Source of the DNA: Bacteroides sp. UBA939 | Lineage (GTDB): Bacteria; Bacteroidota; Bacteroidia; Bacteroidales; Bacteroidaceae | Assembly (NCBI RefSeq): GCF_002293435.1 | Contig: NZ_DBDF01000081.1 | Span: 1-33,153 of the forward strand | DNA: 33,153 bases | Direction of reading: 5' to 3' | Shown: positions 32,097-33,153 of the stretch, one piece after another | Numbering within the stretch: position 1 is the first letter of the stretch | How the letters are laid out: each line of letters opens with the position of its first letter | Notes under the pieces: generated by a model | Database searches by the model: none | Seen by the model: the letters and a program-made list of their open reading frames with translations, nothing else | Told to the model about the DNA's origin: nothing | Made by a program: the position numbers and the translations under genes

Positions 32097-33094
32097 AAGA
32101 AATAAAGTTTTGTCCTTCCACATTATCCGCCGGATACCATACTTATAGTCCGCCGGCATTGAGAAGAGTTTTTGATAAACAAAAAGTTTCCCATATACTC
32201 CCCTATGAATCTATCGAAAAGAATGAAGATGACGCAAAGCTCTTTATGGATAACAAAAAGCGGATTTCCATATCCGGGGTTCAAAGCAAATATTCAATGG
32301 TTGTCGAGGATGGAGAGTTACGTCTAACTCCAGAAGGAGAACAGGGGAAGTATATATTGAAGCCCAAACCTGCGGAAATAAGAAATCCACAGGAATGCGC
32401 CGCTAACGAAAACCTCACCATGCAAATAGCCGAACAGGTTTTTAAGTTGGAAACAGCTACCAACGGTTTAGCCTTTTTTCAAAGTGGGGAAATCGCATAT
32501 ATAACAAAACGGTTTGACATTGCCCCCGATGGGAGTAAATACAAGGTGGAAGATTTTGCTTCATTGGCAGGAATTACCTCCGATAATGCCGGAGCCAATT
32601 TCAAATATAACTATAGTTATGAAGAAGTAGCGGAACTGATAAAGAAGTATCTACCGGCTTGGCGGGTGGAACTGTTGAAATATTATCGTTTAATTTTGTT
32701 CAATTTCCTCTTTTCTAACGGAGATGCCCATTTGAAAAACTTTTCGGTGATAGATATAGGGAATAACGACTTTCGTCTCACCCCTGCATACGATTTATTA
32801 AATACGAGGATTCATGTGGATGATTCCGACTTTGCTTTGGATAAAGGGCTGTTTAAGATTGACAGACCCGAATATTTCAAAGGGGGAAAAGCTAACGGGG
32901 AAACCTTTAGGCAATTTGGTTTGATGATAGATTTGCCGGAAAAAGTAGTTGAAAAGGAATTGGTTACTTTTACAGCCAAGCTACCCTTAATAGATGAACT
33001 GATAGATAACTCTTTCCTGTCTGGGAAAGTGAAAAGGCAATATCGGATGCTCTATCAAACAAGGCGGAACAGGCTTGCTGATATGAAATTCTAA
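32093..33094 (+). CDS. HipT-like Ser/Thr kinase toxin
   Basis: 333 residues, shorter than HipA (about 440) because the N-terminal subdomain is encoded separately. Features: a Gly-rich loop ISISGVQSKYS (Ser59, Ser61; autophosphorylated serines lie here in HipT/HipA), YILKP with the ATP-binding lysine Lys90, the catalytic loop NGDAHLKNFSV (Asp211, Asn216), and the metal-binding PAYDLL (Asp234). HipA/HipT kinases inactivate aminoacyl-tRNA synthetases (GltX or TrpS) and cause growth arrest. The target here is unknown. All key residues are present, so the toxin looks functional. ATGA overlap with the HipS-like gene implies coupled translation. Confidence 0.85.
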   Translation: MKEIKFCPSTLSAGYHTYSPPALRRVFDKQKVSHILPYESIEKNEDDAKLFMDNKKRISISGVQSKYSMVVEDGELRLTPEGEQGKYILKPKPAEIRNPQECAANENLTMQIAEQVFKLETATNGLAFFQSGEIAYITKRFDIAPDGSKYKVEDFASLAGITSDNAGANFKYNYSYEEVAELIKKYLPAWRVELLKYYRLILFNFLFSNGDAHLKNFSVIDIGNNDFRLTPAYDLLNTRIHVDDSDFALDKGLFKIDRPEYFKGGKANGETFRQFGLMIDLPEKVVEKELVTFTAKLPLIDELIDNSFLSGKVKRQYRMLYQTRRNRLADMKF

Positions 33095-33097
33095 CCT

Positions 33098-33120
33098 GCA
33101 TTATTCATACTACAGGAGTT
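33098..33120 (-). repeat. Inverted copy of the window-start repeat
   Basis: The minus strand here matches 97-119 at 21 of 23 bases (AACTCCTG...GTATGAATAAT). It lies four nt after the kinase stop. With the cluster at 23-124 this makes an inverted pair about 33 kb apart. Confidence 0.65.
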
Positions 33121-33153
33121 GTCAGTTTGTCACTTTGTATTTTTAGTTGGCTG

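Noticed and set aside
31767..33094. Frameshifted hipA pseudogene
   Set aside because: The break lies at the natural boundary of the N-terminal subdomain, with an ATGA overlap and its own start, as in HipBST systems.
1..33153. tRNA, rRNA, insertion-sequence transposase or integrase genes
   Set aside because: None recognised on either strand.

Overview
The window reads as Bacteroides (phylum Bacteroidota) chromosome. Supporting signs are many TAnnTTTG-type -7 promoter boxes with a TTG/TTTG element about 19-21 nt upstream, near absence of Shine-Dalgarno sites, lipoprotein signals, and a Bacteroides-type gene set: an arginine cluster, periplasmic glycosidases, 6-bladed beta-propeller lipoproteins and a GG-type radical-SAM peptide locus. 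The species cannot be fixed from the sequence alone. The carbohydrate genes would suit a plant-glucan degrader.

Region 1 (about 0.5-5.4 kb, + strand) is an arginine biosynthesis cluster: argR, a GNAT acyltransferase, argG, a small PspC protein, argC and argD, ended by a clear intrinsic terminator. Region 2 (5.46-6.13 kb, - strand) is a small antitoxin-like gene followed by a zeta-toxin gene broken by a one-base deletion in its P-loop. Region 3 (6.3-9.3 kb, +) is proC, an XRE/cupin regulator and an acyl-CoA synthetase, closed by two hairpins.

Region 4 (9.6-21.1 kb) is a carbohydrate block without SusC/SusD: a long GH9 enzyme (-), then divergently a secreted cellobiose-2-epimerase-like protein, a GH3 lipoprotein and a second GH9 (+). 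A convergent group (-) follows: GH20 beta-hexosaminidase, an outer-membrane barrel and a small lipoprotein. The first set could trim beta-1,4-glucan or glucomannan fragments in the periplasm.

Region 5 (21.1-22.4 kb) is repeat-rich intergenic DNA with one small CxxC protein. Region 6 (22.4-31.4 kb, +, visibly AT-richer) looks like one transcript: two tandem paralogous beta-propeller lipoproteins, a radical-SAM peptide maturase interrupted by an in-frame TAA, a second radical-SAM-like protein, a C39-peptidase ABC exporter and its HlyD-type adaptor. This is a GG-Bacteroidales type RiPP system, but I find no GG precursor gene in the window. Region 7 (31.4-33.1 kb, +) is a three-gene HipB-HipS-HipT-like toxin-antitoxin operon behind three near-identical 20-bp palindromic operators spaced exactly 61 bp apart.

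Across the window, unrelated intergenic gaps carry short tandem arrays with a period of 22 (or 23) bp built on palindromic cores of different sequence. These, the operator array and the precursor-less, nonsense-interrupted RiPP operon are the most notable observations. All assignments rest on reading the sequence and on recalled family motifs; no database search was run.
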